NCBI RefSeq assembly: GCF_009758205.1
Contig: NZ_WRXN01000001.1
Coordinates: forward strand, 1,178,001-1,242,000
Reading direction: 5' to 3'
Source of the DNA: Chitinophaga tropicalis
GTDB lineage: Bacteria > Bacteroidota > Bacteroidia > Chitinophagales > Chitinophagaceae
Length of the DNA: 64,000 bases
A program made the position numbers and the translations under genes. This document shows, piece after piece, positions 52,293 to 62,337 of this stretch. A model generated the notes under the pieces. It saw nothing but the letters and a program-made list of their open reading frames with translations. It did no database searches and had not been told where the DNA came from. Within the stretch, counting starts at the first letter, position 1. The number at the start of each line of letters is the position of its first letter.

Positions 52293-53297
52293 TCAAGTTA
52301 AGCGGTTTTTCCGATATTCTCTGGGAGAACAACGGTAACGCTTCCTGAAAACAGCAGTAAAGTAGTTGGCGCCGCGATAGCCTGTGCTGAAACTGATCTC
52401 CTTAATACTGAGGCTGGTCTGGGATAGGAGGGAGGCGGCTTTTTTCATCCGCAGATGTTCAATATATCCCCGTGGAGAAACATGCAGCAGCTCTTTAAAA
52501 GCCCGCTCAAAAGTATTGATATGCATGCCTGCTCTTTTGCTCAGTTCGGCAATGCTGAGTGGCAGGTGATAATGACTTTGGATGTAGATACACACCTGGC
52601 GAAGCTTCTGTGCCTGTTCCCCGTTCTGCAGGTATTTGGGAGTAAGGGCATTGAAGTAAAGGGTAAGCAGGTCGTTGAGCCGGGCCTCTATAAACGCTTT
52701 CCTTTCTTCTTCCGGGAGAAGGGAAGTACGGATATCGTTCAGCACTTTCAGATCTGCCACATCCATACGGATAGCCGGCAGGGTCGCGCCCTTGCGGGAC
52801 TGCCGCTGCTGCTGAAGGTAAATGTCCTCAAAAGAAGGATGCCGGGACAGGAATTGCCGGAGGTAGGAAGCAGAGAAGGAAATGTACAGCATCTCATAAT
52901 TGCCCGCACGGAGGTCTGCTGTATTTTGTGAATGAGAAGGGATATAGTAAAGCCCAAACTCTTTCTCTATCAGCATCAGCTTGCCCTGGCCCTGCAGGCG
53001 GCAGGATACATTGCCCTGTAATACGCAATACATGGCCAGCATAGGCTGATTGGAAGTAGGCCGTAACCGGATCTTCTCGTTGACAAAATACTGCTGCCAG
53101 CAGATCACCCATCCGGGGTCCCTGATCTCCTGGGTGATAAACTGGCCAAAAGGCGCTTCTACAAACGTGGTTGCCGAGGAATGTGCAAGGCGGTATTGCA
53201 GGTAGTTGTCTGGTAGGTTGGCAGATACCCTGATGAGTGACTGCATTTTTTCAGGGATCCCAAAGTGCAGCACAGGGGGATGTTGGCTGGACGTCAT
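52293..53297 (-). CDS. AraC-family transcription regulator
   Basis: 334 residues. The N-terminal 200 residues are a cupin-like/ligand region (FGLYYIPSHSQNTADLRAG; VLQGNVSCRLQGQGKL). The C-terminal 100 residues carry two helix-turn-helix motifs: LSIAELSKRAGMHINTFERA and LSIKEISFSTGYRGANYFTA, ending RKRYRCSPREYRK. It should bind DNA directly and probably activates the adjacent M20 gene in response to a small molecule. It is followed by M20, MFS and arginase-family genes on the same strand. Confidence 0.92.
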   Translation of the reverse strand: MTSSQHPPVLHFGIPEKMQSLIRVSANLPDNYLQYRLAHSSATTFVEAPFGQFITQEIRDPGWVICWQQYFVNEKIRLRPTSNQPMLAMYCVLQGNVSCRLQGQGKLMLIEKEFGLYYIPSHSQNTADLRAGNYEMLYISFSASYLRQFLSRHPSFEDIYLQQQRQSRKGATLPAIRMDVADLKVLNDIRTSLLPEEERKAFIEARLNDLLTLYFNALTPKYLQNGEQAQKLRQVCIYIQSHYHLPLSIAELSKRAGMHINTFERAFKELLHVSPRGYIEHLRMKKAASLLSQTSLSIKEISFSTGYRGANYFTAVFRKRYRCSPREYRKNRLT

Positions 53298-53483
53298 GTT
53301 CAGGCATTTAAACCGGTGACTGGTAAAATTATTCTGGTTGCTTCGTTTTGAGTTAGTATTGCTAATTTATGCCCTGATACTGCGACAGTACTTCCTGCCG
53401 GTTATTATGAAAATCATATACTTATCCCTGAATTTCTCAATCTGATTTCTCGTAAATTACATCTCCACCAAATCCCCATTGTC

Positions 53484-53843
53484 ATGACTACACAAGAAAT
53501 CGCTACCCGCCTGGCCGGATTTTGTGCTAAAGGCGACTGGGAAAAAGCTCAGAGAGAATTATATGCTGAGGATGCTATCAGCATAGAACCGGAAGAATCA
53601 CCTGCATTTGCCAAAGAAACGAAAGGACTGACTGCCATTATCGAAAAAGGAAAGAAATTCGATTCTATGGTAGAAGAAGTGCACAACATCAGCGTTTCTG
53701 AGCCACTTATAGGTGGTAATGCCATTGCCATGGTATTGAACATGGATATGACCATGAAAGAAAGAGGACGGATGAACATGAGTGAACTATGTGTGTATGT
53801 GGTGAAAGACGGTAAGATCGTTTCTGAGCAGTTCTTCATGTAA
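53484..53843 (+). CDS. SnoaL-like (NTF2-fold) small protein
   Basis: 119 residues, about the size of a single NTF2-like cone fold. Pattern of an N-terminal helix (IATRLAGFCAKGDWEKAQRE), LYAEDAISIEPEE, and C-terminal strands (ELCVYVVKDGKIVSEQFFM) resembles SnoaL-like domains, which bind or isomerise small hydrophobic molecules or serve as scaffolds. Catalytic residues cannot be assigned. Convergent with the TolB-like gene, whose stop is 3 bp away; divergent from AraC. Confidence 0.75.
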   Translation: MTTQEIATRLAGFCAKGDWEKAQRELYAEDAISIEPEESPAFAKETKGLTAIIEKGKKFDSMVEEVHNISVSEPLIGGNAIAMVLNMDMTMKERGRMNMSELCVYVVKDGKIVSEQFFM

Positions 53844-53846
53844 TTT

Positions 53847-54779
53847 TCAGTCAACAGAATAGCTGACAAAGGCTATTTTCTGACTGTCCGGACTCCAGGA
53901 AGGAACGTTAATAGTGCCCTGGCCACCATAGAACACAGGTGTGATGTCCTTAACAACTTTGGTGGCAGTATTCATCAACCGTAATTTAACGTCCTTGCCA
54001 AACAAATGGTTCTGCCCTTCATCCGATGTATAAGCAATGTAAACAATCCACTTATTGTCGGGTGAAGGATGCGGGAACCAGTTTGAGTTTTCATCAAACG
54101 TTAACTGCTCCGGCTTTGAACCATCTGCCAGCATCCGCCATATCTGCATATGGCCTGTTCGGTATGAGTTGAAATAAATGTATTTACCATCCGGAGAGTA
54201 ATCAGGCCCGTCATCCAGTCCTTCATTATCCGTTAGCCTTTTTTCCGTACCACCATCTACGCTGATAGTGTAAATATCAAAATTACCGTTCCGTTCTGCG
54301 CAATAGGCCAATGTTTTGCCGTCCGGGGTCCAGCCATGCCAGAAAGAAGGTACCTGTGGCGTAATCCTTCTGGGCTGCCCGCCTGTAACAGGAAGAATGT
54401 AAATGGCAGATTTATAGGGTTTTTCTGAAGGATCGCTTTTGTCATTGTGACTGATGGTCAGCCATTTTTTATCGGGGGATATTCCGTGGTCGTTATTGCA
54501 TTCAGTAGCAAATCCTGTGTTGAGTACTGTTAGTTTTTTAGAACCCAGGTCCAGCGTATAGATCTTCCCTTTGCTGTTTACAATCAGATAATTATCCGGA
54601 TGCCAGTTCGGCGCTTCGAAAAGTGCTTTGATAGTAAGTACAGTATCGATCTTTGCTGTCCGGATATTTAATGTCTGGATGTAACTGGTTGTATCCTGTG
54701 CTACAGCATAAGGTGAACAAAGAAGCAAAAAGATGCATGAAAGATAGATGACCTCTTTCGTGGAATATAGGTTAACCAT
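53847..54779 (-). CDS. Secreted TolB-like/PD40 beta-propeller protein
   Basis: 310 residues with a signal peptide (to about 27, ending YAVAQ). Several PD40/WD40-like blades are visible: [64 protein letters not shown] and [15 protein letters not shown]. Relatives include the TolB propeller and transporter- or peptidase-associated domains. There is no catalytic domain, so it is probably a binding protein in the periplasm. It is a single gene, convergent with the SnoaL-like gene. Confidence 0.8.
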   Translation of the reverse strand: MVNLYSTKEVIYLSCIFLLLCSPYAVAQDTTSYIQTLNIRTAKIDTVLTIKALFEAPNWHPDNYLIVNSKGKIYTLDLGSKKLTVLNTGFATECNNDHGISPDKKWLTISHNDKSDPSEKPYKSAIYILPVTGGQPRRITPQVPSFWHGWTPDGKTLAYCAERNGNFDIYTISVDGGTEKRLTDNEGLDDGPDYSPDGKYIYFNSYRTGHMQIWRMLADGSKPEQLTFDENSNWFPHPSPDNKWIVYIAYTSDEGQNHLFGKDVKLRLMNTATKVVKDITPVFYGGQGTINVPSWSPDSQKIAFVSYSVD

Positions 54780-55059
54780 AACGTGAACGGGTTTAGATAG
54801 CTATAATTTACTACTATTAACTGGAATAGTTGAATACAAACCTGCGCTATCAAAAAAGATAGGAAGCAAATTATACCGTGAACAAAGTGAATAATGTGTA
54901 TGAACTGAACAGAATGACACTTGAGGAGACTGATTAAGCATCTTATTTTTGCTTTAACAGCGTGGGTTTCTTGTTCGTCGTGTTCATCCTTTTTCCAGCA
55001 GGTTCCTGGCGGCAGCAGAAAGTTCCACTTTTTTTGTTAACCAAATAATATTTATAAAA
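54780..55059. other. Intergenic region with a plausible promoter for the 55060 gene
   Basis: 280 bp with no gene. TTG at 54921-54923, a 20-nt spacer and TATTTTTG at 54944-54951 match the Bacteroidota promoter arrangement and would leave a leader of about 100 nt before 55060. The rest is AT-rich without recognisable features. Confidence 0.5.
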
Positions 55060-55326
55060 ATGTCGACAGTAAAATTGTTCAGCAATGTCAGTTATTCCCA
55101 ACCGCCTATTAATTTAATTAATCAATTTCTGGCTTGTTATAATGATATGGAGGATGTAAGGAGAATTATGCAGGAGATCATTGATACAGCTATGACCAGT
55201 CCGCAGGCAGACAGCTGGACCAGAGAAGAACGTGCAGATGCTATCTTCTTCTGCAAGCTAATGACTCAGTTGGCAGAAGCGGTGATGAAAATTTATAAGC
55301 CATATTTGCTTGCGGAGAGCCAATAG
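55060..55326 (+). CDS. Small hypothetical protein
   Basis: 88 residues, helical, no signal peptide or membrane segment. Helical stretches INLINQFLACYNDMEDVRRI and WTREERADAIFFCKLMTQLA dominate. No family recognised. It has a predicted promoter about 110 bp upstream. Downstream, an AAAGAC / GTCTTT hairpin near 55328-55346 followed by T may end it. Real gene by codon pattern and promoter, but I cannot suggest a function. Confidence 0.62.
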   Translation: MSTVKLFSNVSYSQPPINLINQFLACYNDMEDVRRIMQEIIDTAMTSPQADSWTREERADAIFFCKLMTQLAEAVMKIYKPYLLAESQ

Positions 55327-55551
55327 GAAAGACAGATTCAGGTCTTTTTTATACGCTTTTAGAAGGGGCTTCGGAAAAATAAAAGAGACTCAAAAATGAA
55401 TAATACTTCCATGTTGGAAACCCGCTTTTCTGTAATTAGAATTGCTTGTTCGAATTTTCAACATAAGGGGAATGCGATTTCAGTTCTTTGTATGACATAG
55501 TTACAATCTCAAAGAGACTGGCCCAATAAGGCCTCTCCTGGTAGATTGTGC

Positions 55552-56121
55552 TCAATTATTATCCCATACAGGTCGAAGCATGACGATTACCGTCTCATGC
55601 TCTTTATCAGACTTGTCGATTGAAGTGAATACGGTTTTTTCGTTGAAAGAAAGTAGGCAATTGTTCCATTTCCAAACATGGAGCGAAGCATCCTTCCTGA
55701 TCGGTTCTTTTGATAGCGTAGTCCATACGGTCCAGGTGGGAGGTTGTTCGTCGCCCAGGTGACAGTAAATAATGCTATCCAGTTTAGGAGTCTTGTCAAC
55801 AGCCAGGAGGACAGCCATCACGCGTGCACTGCTGTCAGTCAGGAGAAGTGTTTCCCGAACGGGAATCCCAAAGAAATGAAATCTGTCACCATCATTCAGG
55901 CGATAAGCTTTTCTGTCAAGCGGTGAGTAGATATAATGACGGTATCGGGATTTATCAACCAATTCCTGTTTATCATAGCGAACTTCGTCAATAGATCTTT
56001 TTAGCAGCCGGTGAAGATTTTCGGCGGCGTCGGCATCCTGTTTGATATCTTGGGCAACGATAATTCCCTGACTAAAAAAGAAGAATATTAAAAAAAGTAA
56101 CGGACGGTATTTGGTTAACAT
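55552..56121 (-). CDS. Secreted hypothetical protein
   Basis: 189 residues with a clear signal peptide (LLFLIFFFFSQGIIVAQ, cleaved about residue 24). The mature part is mixed, with Trp-rich strands near the end (TWTVWTTLSKEP; LHVWKWNNCLL). No family recognised. It is a single gene with an AT-rich upstream region 56122-56404. Just past its stop a GAGAGGCC...GGCCAGTCTC hairpin with a bulge (near 55514-55540) may act as terminator. Confidence 0.65.
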   Translation of the reverse strand: MLTKYRPLLFLIFFFFSQGIIVAQDIKQDADAAENLHRLLKRSIDEVRYDKQELVDKSRYRHYIYSPLDRKAYRLNDGDRFHFFGIPVRETLLLTDSSARVMAVLLAVDKTPKLDSIIYCHLGDEQPPTWTVWTTLSKEPIRKDASLHVWKWNNCLLSFNEKTVFTSIDKSDKEHETVIVMLRPVWDNN

Positions 56122-56404
56122 CGAACATGTTTGACATTGTTACTGAGTCTATAGGTCATAATAAAATTAATGAAATCTAAATTAAATAAAGAAGTTTTTG
56201 GGGCATTTTGATAGACCCTTCAACTTGCGTATGAAGGTGGATATACGCAAATTTTATCTCAATCCCGGATTTCGAAATTCCGTTAATAAATAGTTGCTTT
56301 TATCTTGTTGTAAGAAATTTTTATAAAGCGAAATGGATAAAGGAAAGTGTAGCTTAGCGTAAGTAGTTGCGCACGTTAGCTATCCGGCTAAACCAGCCCA
56401 ACCC
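56122..56404. other. Intergenic region, no gene seen
   Basis: 283 bp, AT-rich on the left. I see no promoter box in the correct orientation for the 55552 gene and no hairpin with a T tail for the 56405 gene. The right end (near 56370-56404) is richer in C and may be the leftover of a longer reading frame. Confidence 0.3.
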
Positions 56405-56887
56405 CTACCAGCACCTCGAATTCGACCCCGACTCAATACAATGAATCGAATTCCTCTCAAAATGCTCCCCGAACCGGTATTCATATACCTCATACCCTAC
56501 AGTTGACAACGCTCCTACGGTAGCATACATCGTAGCCATAGACGGATTATTATCTATCCTGTTATAATAAACTTCTCCCATACCAACAATGAAACACCTG
56601 CTGAAAAGGAAGCCTTCATCAGATCCGCCGGTATACTCATGAATATCTTCCCGGTCAATATGGAAGAGTTTGTCTTCCAGTACATGTATGAACTTGGTCA
56701 GCTCACTTTGCTCCAGGAACATCAATTGTTTCGTGATATTTGCAATGATAGAACCGGAAATAATACGGGCCAGTGTACGGAACAGCATTTCGCTTTGGGT
56801 GGCAAGCGCCCTTTCTCTTAGATTGAATGCCTCCTGGTCAGCCTTCCAGGCAAGCTCAATCATCTCCCAGAACTTAGTGGCGTTCAT
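56405..56887 (-). CDS. DUF4240-like protein
   Basis: 160 residues from the ATG at 56887; a longer frame from 56950 adds a non-matching leader. MNATKFWEMIELAW is the typical DUF4240 start, and DIHEYTGGSDEGFLFSRCFI followed by VGMGEVYYNRI matches the family's core block (there usually SDDGFxxFRxWLIxxG). Cytoplasmic, helical, function unknown; relatives are frequent among small accessory or immunity-type proteins, which I note only as context. Confidence 0.75.
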   Translation of the reverse strand: MNATKFWEMIELAWKADQEAFNLRERALATQSEMLFRTLARIISGSIIANITKQLMFLEQSELTKFIHVLEDKLFHIDREDIHEYTGGSDEGFLFSRCFIVGMGEVYYNRIDNNPSMATMYATVGALSTVGYEVYEYRFGEHFERNSIHCIESGSNSRCW

Positions 56888-57047
56888 AAAAAAAGCTGTT
56901 TTAGCAATGAAAGAAGACGGGGAATAACAAAATGAATGTACGTGGACCAATTTCTTATAACAAACAACCGTTGGTAAAGTTCATCTTTCCTGGTAAAAGT
57001 ATCTGCATTATTTTGTTAAAAATCGAATCTAAATCTCTCGTTCGCTT

Positions 57048-58979
57048 ATGAAACATTTGATCCTCCTGGCCATATCTATTTCCTTGCTGCCGGCAGCAAG
57101 GGCTCAGCAGACCCAGAAACCGCCCTTGCACGGCAAACACTGGATGGCAGTGACTGGCAAGCCGCTGGCAGCTACAGCCGGTTCCATGATATTCCAGAAA
57201 GGCGGCAATGCCGTAGACGCGGCCTGTGCCATGCTGGCAGCTACCTGCACCATGTGGGACGTGCTGAGCTGGGGCGGCGAAACCCAGGCGCTCATATACA
57301 ACCCTAAAACAGGGAAAGTAATAGCTATCAATGCATTGGGAGTAGCCCCTACAGGCGCCACCCCGGCATTCTTCAAAGGCAAAGGATACAATTTTCCCCC
57401 TGAATACGGCCCGCTGGCGGCAGTGACGCCCGGTACTCCCGGCGGACTATGCTACATGCTGGCGGAATATGGCACCATGAGCCTGAAAGAAGTGCTGGCC
57501 CCGGCCATGGAAATGGCGGAAGGATACCCTATTGAAGCACAGACTGCCAACAGTATGGAACGCAGCAAAGACCGGCTGAAAGAATGGCCCTACAGCAAAG
57601 CGGTATTCCTGACCCACCCCGGAGAAAAAAGAGAAGCCCCCGAAGCAGGGGAGATCTTCGTACAGAAAGACCTGCTGGCTACCCTCACCAAAATGGTGGA
57701 GGCAGAGCAAGAGGCCCTGCACAACAAAAAGAGCCGTAAAGAGGCTATAATGGCCGCTTATGACCGTTTCTACAAAGGAGATATTGCGCAGGAATTTGTA
57801 CGGGGCTGCCAGGAACAGGGAGGACTGATCACCAAAGAAGACCTGGCTAACTGGAAACCAATAGAAGAAGAGCCTTTACACGTTAATTACAAAGGAATAG
57901 AAGTATACAAACTGCAACAGTGGACACAAGGGCCCATGCTGCTGCAAAGCCTGAACATCCTGGAAAACTTCGATCTCAAGGCAATGGGGTACAACTCCAC
58001 AAAATACATCCACACCCTCTACCAGACCATGAACCTGGCCTTTGCCGACAGGGACTTCTACTATGGCGATCCTTACTTCTCGCCCAAGTCGCCCATCAAC
58101 GGATTACTCAGCAAAACCTACGCAAAAGAGCGCGCAAAGCTGATCAACCCTGACCATAATGATCCAAATCCCACTCCCGGCGATCCTTATCCTTTTGAAG
58201 GAAAGAAAAACCCCTTCCTGTCCCTTCTAAAACAACATAACGCACTGACTGATACTGCCGCAGAAAAGAAACAGGACCGGTTCGTACCTAAACATGATGC
58301 CGCAGGCATCCTGCAATCAACCCCTGATGCAAACATGTATGCTGCCAACGATGTTGACAGCGCCTACATGGACCGCCTGTGGAGAGGTACCACCAGCGTG
58401 GAAGCTGCCGATGCAGACGGATGGGTAGTATCAATCACTCCCAGCGGAGGATGGACGCCGGCATGTATTGCAGGTCATACAGGTGTTGGTATGAGCCAGC
58501 GCTTACAAAGCTTTGTACTGGATTCCGCCGTTTGCCCCTTTAATGTAATTGCACCAGGTAAACGTCCCAGGGTAACATTAACGCCTTCCATGGCGCTGAA
58601 GAACGGCAAACCTTACCTGTCCTTCGCCGTACAGGGGGGAGATACGCAGGACCAGAACCTGTTACAGTTCTTCCTGAACATGGTAGAATTCGGGATGACG
58701 GTTCAACAGGCCACCGAGGCTGCCAACATCAACTCCAACCAGTTATGGCTATCACTTGGTGGTAGTTCCATGAACGACCGTAAACCACGTCCGGGAAGCG
58801 TCCTGCTGAACAGCAATACACCAGAGAAAGTGAGAACAGAGCTGAAGAATATGGGATATATCCCCACCTTCAGCGAGCGTACCAGCGGACCGGTAAATGC
58901 CATTTATCTTGACCGGGAACATGGTTCTTTATGGGGTGGAAGCAGTAACCATGGTGAGGATTATGGTATAGGATGGTAA
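57048..58979 (+). CDS. Secreted gamma-glutamyltransferase-family Ntn hydrolase (YwrD-like)
   Basis: 643 residues with a signal peptide (to about 20, ending PAARAQ). Large-subunit motif GKPLAATAGSMIFQKGGNAVDAA is split over residues about 38-60. The autocleavage/nucleophile Thr is Thr448 in RGTTSVEAADADGW, at the start of the small subunit; TPSMALKNGKPYLSFAVQGG and DTQDQNLLQFFLN are the YwrD-type equivalents of the GGT glycine loop. The family cleaves gamma-glutamyl bonds such as in glutathione; the YwrD branch is divergent and the substrate uncertain. Periplasmic. Single gene followed by a bidirectional terminator. Confidence 0.88.
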   Translation: MKHLILLAISISLLPAARAQQTQKPPLHGKHWMAVTGKPLAATAGSMIFQKGGNAVDAACAMLAATCTMWDVLSWGGETQALIYNPKTGKVIAINALGVAPTGATPAFFKGKGYNFPPEYGPLAAVTPGTPGGLCYMLAEYGTMSLKEVLAPAMEMAEGYPIEAQTANSMERSKDRLKEWPYSKAVFLTHPGEKREAPEAGEIFVQKDLLATLTKMVEAEQEALHNKKSRKEAIMAAYDRFYKGDIAQEFVRGCQEQGGLITKEDLANWKPIEEEPLHVNYKGIEVYKLQQWTQGPMLLQSLNILENFDLKAMGYNSTKYIHTLYQTMNLAFADRDFYYGDPYFSPKSPINGLLSKTYAKERAKLINPDHNDPNPTPGDPYPFEGKKNPFLSLLKQHNALTDTAAEKKQDRFVPKHDAAGILQSTPDANMYAANDVDSAYMDRLWRGTTSVEAADADGWVVSITPSGGWTPACIAGHTGVGMSQRLQSFVLDSAVCPFNVIAPGKRPRVTLTPSMALKNGKPYLSFAVQGGDTQDQNLLQFFLNMVEFGMTVQQATEAANINSNQLWLSLGGSSMNDRKPRPGSVLLNSNTPEKVRTELKNMGYIPTFSERTSGPVNAIYLDREHGSLWGGSSNHGEDYGIGW

Positions 58980-59007
58980 TACACTTTTAAAAGCCGGCCC
59001 CAGGCCA

Positions 59008-59053
59008 CATAAAAAAAACGCTTTCGTCACAGGACGAAAGCGTTTTTTTTATG
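59008..59053. terminator. Bidirectional terminator between GGT and TonB receptor genes
   Basis: Perfect 21-bp inverted repeat: CAT, A8, CGCTTTCGTC, loop ACAG, GACGAAAGCG, T8, ATG. It lies 29 bp after the plus-strand GGT stop and 12 bp past the minus-strand receptor stop, and gives T8 tails both ways. Confidence 0.95.
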
Positions 59054-59064
59054 TGAAGACTGTC

Positions 59065-62000
59065 TTAGTTAAACAGATATCTCACACCAAACTGCATCTG
59101 CCAGCGTGAAGTAATAGCTGTATTATTCACGAAGCTGTTGGTATAAGGTATCTGCCCGTCTGAGTTAGCATAAGGGAAAGAGAAGTTAGGCGTTTTACCA
59201 TCTGAACCTATACCCTCAAACTTCAGGAAGTTGTTAACACTTGCCGCTTTAACAATACCCCAGTTCCTGTTCAGCAGGTTCCCTACGTTGATAACATCCA
59301 GAGTTAAACGCAGTGTATGACGGTTTTCACCGGTCTTTACAGAGATATCCTGGGTAATGTTCACATCTGCTTTTTTGTAGAATGGCAACACTACAGCGTT
59401 CGCTTTGGTAACCTCACCACGGTGCTTGGACAGGTAGCTGTCCTGGTTAATGAAGTTATTCAGCTGTGCCCATATCTGTGCAGTTGTCCTGGTATCTGCA
59501 GCACCGGATTTAACCAGGGAGATATCAGTTGCATCTTTTGGAACATAGATCAGGTCATTGCTGTATCCATCGCCATTCAGATCGCCATTATAGATGTAAG
59601 AAGTAACGCCTGCAGGCTGTGCTTCAAAGATCAGACCGAAGGTAGTGCTGAAGTATTTAGCATAAGAAACTTTGTAGGAAGCCATGGCTATCACACGGTT
59701 TGGCGTTCTGTAAGAAGCATATGCCAGGTTCGGTGAATTAGGATCTGCGCTTACTGCACGTGCACTCCACAGAGAAGAGGCAGTACTGCCGGTTTCAGCC
59801 GTGTTGCGGGCGTCAGCATGTGTATAGGCAACACTCATATACAGGTTGCCGATGGTTTTCTGTATCCTTCCTGTCAGGTAGTAGGAATATCCTTTGCTGG
59901 TATTTTTCATCAGGATACCCGTACCAATGTTCGGATCTGCCAGGGAAGTACCGCCGTAATAGTATTTATTGCTGGTGTTCAGGGAAGTGGTCAGCGATGT
60001 ATTATAACGCAGACGATGATCTGAACCGTTTGTCAGCGCATAGGCATTGGTCTCATTCAGGTTGATGTTGGAGTAGTATACTGCATTAACATCTTTTGAA
60101 TAAGAACCTTCAACGGTAAATACCCAGTCATCTACTTTCTTATCAACCGCCAGTCCGGATTTGATAACGGAAGGATATTTAAAGTTCTTGTCAGTCAGCG
60201 CTACGCTGTAAGCTGTGTTGGCAGCGCCTTCTGTTGGACGGTAAGTGTTAGGATCTGCACTGAAAGCTACGTTGTTCCTGGTGAAAGAACCCCATTGCAC
60301 ACCGTTGTTGGATGCCTGGTTGCTGATCCATACAAATGGCGGCGGACCAGAGAATATGCCTGCACCACCACGTACCTGTAAGGTATGATCGCCCAGCACG
60401 TCCCAGTTAAATCCAATACGCGGAGAGATCAGCAGTGCATTGCCCGGAGCCTTTCCGATGTTATAGCTAACGCCGTCTTTGAACTTGAGAGCGTTGAAAT
60501 CAGGGTTATCCTGGAAATCCTGTTTATAGATGGTCATATCCAGGCGCAGACCGTAGGTCAGGGTAAAGTTGTTGGTAACGCGCCATTTATCCTGTGCAAA
60601 AACGCCCAGTTCTGTCGATCCTGCATTAGCCCATGGGAAGCTGCCGTCTTTCAGCGCAGAATACTGCAGATAGTAGTTCCTGGCATTAGCTGTACCGTTA
60701 GTTACGCTGCTGTAGAAATCTGACAGGCTGTTGAACTGGTAAGCGCCCTGGTAACCCGGAGCAAATGCGTTCTGATACTTCCTGTAATAGTTCTGTGTAC
60801 CTGCAGTTATCTCGTGTGCACCTTTATAGAAGGTGAAGATATCAGAGAACTGGAATACGTCGGTGTTGAGCTTGTTGTTATAAGTGTAAGGCTCATATCC
60901 GAAAGAAGTATAGATGTTACCGTTATACAGGATATCTACCAGCGGGAAAGTGCTGGAAGTAGAGTGTGTAGTACGGTAGTCGCGCAGGGCGGTATAACCT
61001 ACCTGCAGTTTATTGGATGCTGAGTTGCCAAAACGGGTGTTCAGCTCTGCAATGAAGATGTTGAAGTCGTTATTGATCACATAACCGCTGCCATAGAAGG
61101 GCATGGAGTTGTAACCGGGCTGACCGCCGGTGATGCCTGCTGGCCTGCTGGTGCTGGCAAACTGGTCTGAGAACGATCTCAGGTAGTTGTATTTCAGGGT
61201 CAGGGTGTTGCTGGAGTTGATGTTCCAGTCTATTTTGGCAGTGATCTTATCACTGTTGGTCTTAAAGGAATAACCTGAGTAAGCGCCCGGATCATAATTG
61301 AAATGATCTTTCAGGAAGGTGGCAAGTGCTGCCAGGGTATCGGCATTAGCCAGGGAAACACCACCTGCACTGTTTGGGGCCTGGCTGCTGCTGGATGGTT
61401 GCCAGCTGGTAGCAGGTGCAGTTTGACGGGAGGTTTCACCGTTTACAAAGAAGAATACTTTGTTTTTGATGATGGGACCGCCTATAGATGCACCGCGGAT
61501 GTTGAATGAAAGGTCGGTCTTGGCTACTTCTGTGGTACCTACTCTGTACCCCTGGGTGTTTTCATTTTTGAAGTAGGTGTACACAGTAGCTTTCAGCTGG
61601 TTGGTACCGCTTTTGGTCACGGTATTGATACCTGCACCGGAAAAGCCGCCCTGGCGTACGTCATAGGGAGATACGTTCACCTGGATCTGGTCTATCGCGT
61701 CAAGGCTGATAGGCTGGGCGCTTGTTTGTCCGCCGAGACTACCTGACAAACCAAATGAGTTGTTGAAGTTGGCGCCGTCTACGGTAAAGTTGTTGTACTG
61801 GTTGCTGCGGCCACCAAAGCTTTGTCCGCCTATTGTGCTGCTGGCAGTAGGTTCCAGCCTGGTGAAGTCCTGGGCGGAGCGGTTGATGGTAGGCAGTTTT
61901 TCCAGTTGATCACGGCTGATGATCTCCTGTGCGCCCGTGCGGTTGTTGTTGAATGTTTTGTCCTGTTTGCCGGATTTTACAACTATCTCATGGAGTTGTT

Positions 62001-62337
62001 TGGTGTCTGGCACCAGGTTGAAGTCGCCGGTAAACTCTTGTCCCAGGGAGAGAACTATGTTCTCGATCTTTTGTTCTTTGTACCCGATGTAGGAAACAGT
62101 GATTGTGTAAGGGCCGCCAACGCGTACGTTGGGAACGTTGTAGCGCCCGTCTTTACGGGTGGTGGTCATGTACTTTGTCCCTGTAGGAGTGTGGAGTGCG
62201 ATGATGGCTGCGCCGGGTATGCCGGTAGTTCCGTCTGTAACTTGCCCGTGAATTTCGGAAGTGGTTTCCTGGGCGAGTAGAAACATAGGGAGACATATCA
62301 ATCCGGTCAGGAATGACAGACATTGCTTTAAAAACAT
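59065..62337 (-). CDS. TonB-dependent receptor, Oar-like, with N-terminal carboxypeptidase-regulatory domain
   Basis: 1090 residues from the ATG at 62337, which gives a good signal peptide (FLTGLICLPMFLLAQ); an ATG 14 codons upstream is less suitable. Residues about 25-110 are a carboxypeptidase-regulatory-like domain (IHGQVTDGTTGIPGAAIIAL; DGRYNVPNVRVGGPYTITV). The plug follows (QEIISRDQLEKLPTINRSAQ; YNNFTVDGANFNNSFGLSG), then a 22-strand barrel. No SusD gene lies next to it, so an Oar-like transporter is more likely than a Sus pair. It imports or handles a large substrate, unknown, with TonB energy. Monocistronic. Confidence 0.92.
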   Translation of the reverse strand: MFLKQCLSFLTGLICLPMFLLAQETTSEIHGQVTDGTTGIPGAAIIALHTPTGTKYMTTTRKDGRYNVPNVRVGGPYTITVSYIGYKEQKIENIVLSLGQEFTGDFNLVPDTKQLHEIVVKSGKQDKTFNNNRTGAQEIISRDQLEKLPTINRSAQDFTRLEPTASSTIGGQSFGGRSNQYNNFTVDGANFNNSFGLSGSLGGQTSAQPISLDAIDQIQVNVSPYDVRQGGFSGAGINTVTKSGTNQLKATVYTYFKNENTQGYRVGTTEVAKTDLSFNIRGASIGGPIIKNKVFFFVNGETSRQTAPATSWQPSSSSQAPNSAGGVSLANADTLAALATFLKDHFNYDPGAYSGYSFKTNSDKITAKIDWNINSSNTLTLKYNYLRSFSDQFASTSRPAGITGGQPGYNSMPFYGSGYVINNDFNIFIAELNTRFGNSASNKLQVGYTALRDYRTTHSTSSTFPLVDILYNGNIYTSFGYEPYTYNNKLNTDVFQFSDIFTFYKGAHEITAGTQNYYRKYQNAFAPGYQGAYQFNSLSDFYSSVTNGTANARNYYLQYSALKDGSFPWANAGSTELGVFAQDKWRVTNNFTLTYGLRLDMTIYKQDFQDNPDFNALKFKDGVSYNIGKAPGNALLISPRIGFNWDVLGDHTLQVRGGAGIFSGPPPFVWISNQASNNGVQWGSFTRNNVAFSADPNTYRPTEGAANTAYSVALTDKNFKYPSVIKSGLAVDKKVDDWVFTVEGSYSKDVNAVYYSNINLNETNAYALTNGSDHRLRYNTSLTTSLNTSNKYYYGGTSLADPNIGTGILMKNTSKGYSYYLTGRIQKTIGNLYMSVAYTHADARNTAETGSTASSLWSARAVSADPNSPNLAYASYRTPNRVIAMASYKVSYAKYFSTTFGLIFEAQPAGVTSYIYNGDLNGDGYSNDLIYVPKDATDISLVKSGAADTRTTAQIWAQLNNFINQDSYLSKHRGEVTKANAVVLPFYKKADVNITQDISVKTGENRHTLRLTLDVINVGNLLNRNWGIVKAASVNNFLKFEGIGSDGKTPNFSFPYANSDGQIPYTNSFVNNTAITSRWQMQFGVRYLFN

